From assembly GCA_014872805.1 (NCBI GenBank), contig WKFN01000002.1, positions 62,001-126,000 on the forward strand: a stretch of DNA of 64,000 nucleotides. The letters are read 5' to 3'. Source of the DNA: Opacimonas sp014872805 (GTDB lineage: Bacteria > Pseudomonadota > Gammaproteobacteria > Enterobacterales > Alteromonadaceae). The notes under the pieces are model-generated. The model saw nothing but the letters and a program-made list of their open reading frames with translations. It was not told where the DNA came from and made no database searches. This document shows positions 63,424 to 64,000 of this stretch, piece by piece (within the stretch, counting starts at the first letter, position 1; the number at the start of each line of letters is the position of its first letter). The position numbers were made by a program, and so were the translations under genes.

Positions 63424-64000
63424 ATGTTCGATAAGTTAAAATCTATTTTTTCTAACAACCAAGCATTGGCTTTCGAATATCGACGCGGAGACGATGGGGT
63501 TGATTTTTACATTGACCATGATGACTTTAATCAAATACTGACAGGTAGTGATAAAGAGTCTGTCGCAACTGGGCAGTACCTTGCGCTTAAAATGCTAGCA
63601 GAACAAGGAGAAGCCGAAAGTTTCCCTAATGGCTTTGAAGTACCATATGACACCCTCTCGCGTCTTGATGACGACATCCTACAGCTTTTGGGATTACCGA
63701 TTAAATGGCAAGGGCGTATTAAAGCCAATATCAAAGGCACATCAGGGCAGGCTGGATTTAGTGTTGAACTTGAGTTATCGGATAATAGCGGTCAACTCAA
63801 TCCCATTTATAAACGCAAAGGCGCATTTTTAAGTTTCACCGAGAGTCAGCAGTTCACACTTGCACAAAGTGAGTTTGAAGCACTCAAAGCAATACAGGAA
63901 CATCAAAAAAGCGGTAAAAGTGAATCTGATAACCTAGTGCTTATTCATGCACTGCAACAATGCGCTCAGCAATCTTCGCAAGCGAAATACGATTTATCAC
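63424..64000 (+). CDS. zorD: Zorya protein ZorD, N-terminal part (cut by the window end)
   Basis: The ATG at 63424 has AAGGA 10 bases upstream; the frame stays open to the last base (192 residues). It starts MFDKLKSIFSNNQALAFEYR. The visible part is the N-terminal domain before the expected SNF2 helicase/nuclease; no helicase motif is reached. The identification rests mainly on operon place after zorABC, which makes this a type I system. ZorD should cut phage DNA. Confidence 0.75.
   Translation, partial: MFDKLKSIFSNNQALAFEYRRGDDGVDFYIDHDDFNQILTGSDKESVATGQYLALKMLAEQGEAESFPNGFEVPYDTLSRLDDDILQLLGLPIKWQGRIKANIKGTSGQAGFSVELELSDNSGQLNPIYKRKGAFLSFTESQQFTLAQSEFEALKAIQEHQKSGKSESDNLVLIHALQQCAQQSSQAKYDLS

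Larger units (their letters stand above)
46611..64000 (+). mobile_element. Integrative island at the ssrA 3' end (left part; right end outside the window)
   Basis: Left border: the 3' end of ssrA, kept intact so that it still ends in CCA; the attachment core should lie within the last ~25 bases. A P4-type integrase follows at once. The cargo is a satellite-like replication module (AlpA, Toprim, DUF3987) and then a defence cluster. The 46.8-53.9 kb part is clearly more A+T-rich than the core genes. The window ends inside zorD, so attR and the full length are unknown. Confidence 0.85.

Noticed and set aside
46636..64000. CRISPR array or cas genes
   Set aside because: No regularly spaced direct repeats and no cas-like protein seen anywhere in the window.

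Overview
The window looks like a chromosome segment of a marine gammaproteobacterium, most likely Alteromonadales (Alteromonas/Glaciecola-like). The evidence is the gene content: gltBD, tyrS-M23 peptidase-anmK-erpA synteny, glnA-glnL-glnG, lptG/lptF/pepA/holC/valS, a GntR-controlled prpBC-acnD-prpF operon, a TonB-dependent receptor remnant and an OlsF-type acyltransferase. Genus and species cannot be fixed from sequence reading alone.

Layout. 1-15.5 kb: glutamate synthase (gltB is cut by the window edge), MTA/SAH nucleosidase, a BtuF-like binding protein, tyrosyl-tRNA synthetase, envelope and peptidoglycan-recycling genes, ErpA, a ClC channel, HemJ and a PatB-type C-S lyase. 15.7-23.5 kb: typA and the nitrogen regulon glnA-glnL-glnG, with readable NtrC sites and a sigma-54 promoter, then plsC and rraB. 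23.5-31 kb: valS-holC-pepA facing lptF-lptG, plus an RDD membrane protein. 31.1-33.4 kb: a tRNA-Leu(CAA) followed by debris, namely a frameshifted Rhs core fragment and a TonB receptor lacking its plug. 33.4-40 kb: the methylcitrate cycle operon with its GntR regulator and a three-copy TTGTCGACAA operator. 40-46.2 kb: a secreted cyanophycinase-like S51 peptidase, a CBS protein, Mn-dependent pyrophosphatase, an LpxH-like phosphoesterase and an OlsF-like protein.

46.3-64 kb: ssrA (tmRNA), whose 3' end is the probable attachment site of an integrative island that runs off the right edge. The first part (46.8-52.3 kb) is a satellite-like module: P4-type integrase, an unknown protein, AlpA-like regulator, Toprim protein, DUF3987/YfjI protein and another unknown. 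A degraded stretch and two small membrane proteins follow. The second part (53.9-64 kb) is a dense defence cluster. It holds an Xre repressor with an ImmA/IrrE metallopeptidase; a DUF763 protein (COG1415, with a helix-hairpin-helix) translationally coupled to a radical SAM enzyme and followed by a tiny membrane protein; a retron with a readable msr-msd RNA and a reverse transcriptase carrying an N-terminal hydrophobic segment and a C-terminal DUF4357-like domain; and a type I Zorya system (zorA, zorB, zorC and the start of zorD).

The most interesting points are these. (1) The DUF763/radical SAM module is not a defence system I know. It appears to share a 20-bp operator with the Xre-ImmA switch, placed between the -35 and -10 boxes in both promoters. 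(2) The retron has an unusual RT architecture and no obvious classical effector. (3) The ZorA tail carries a 51-residue tandem repeat.
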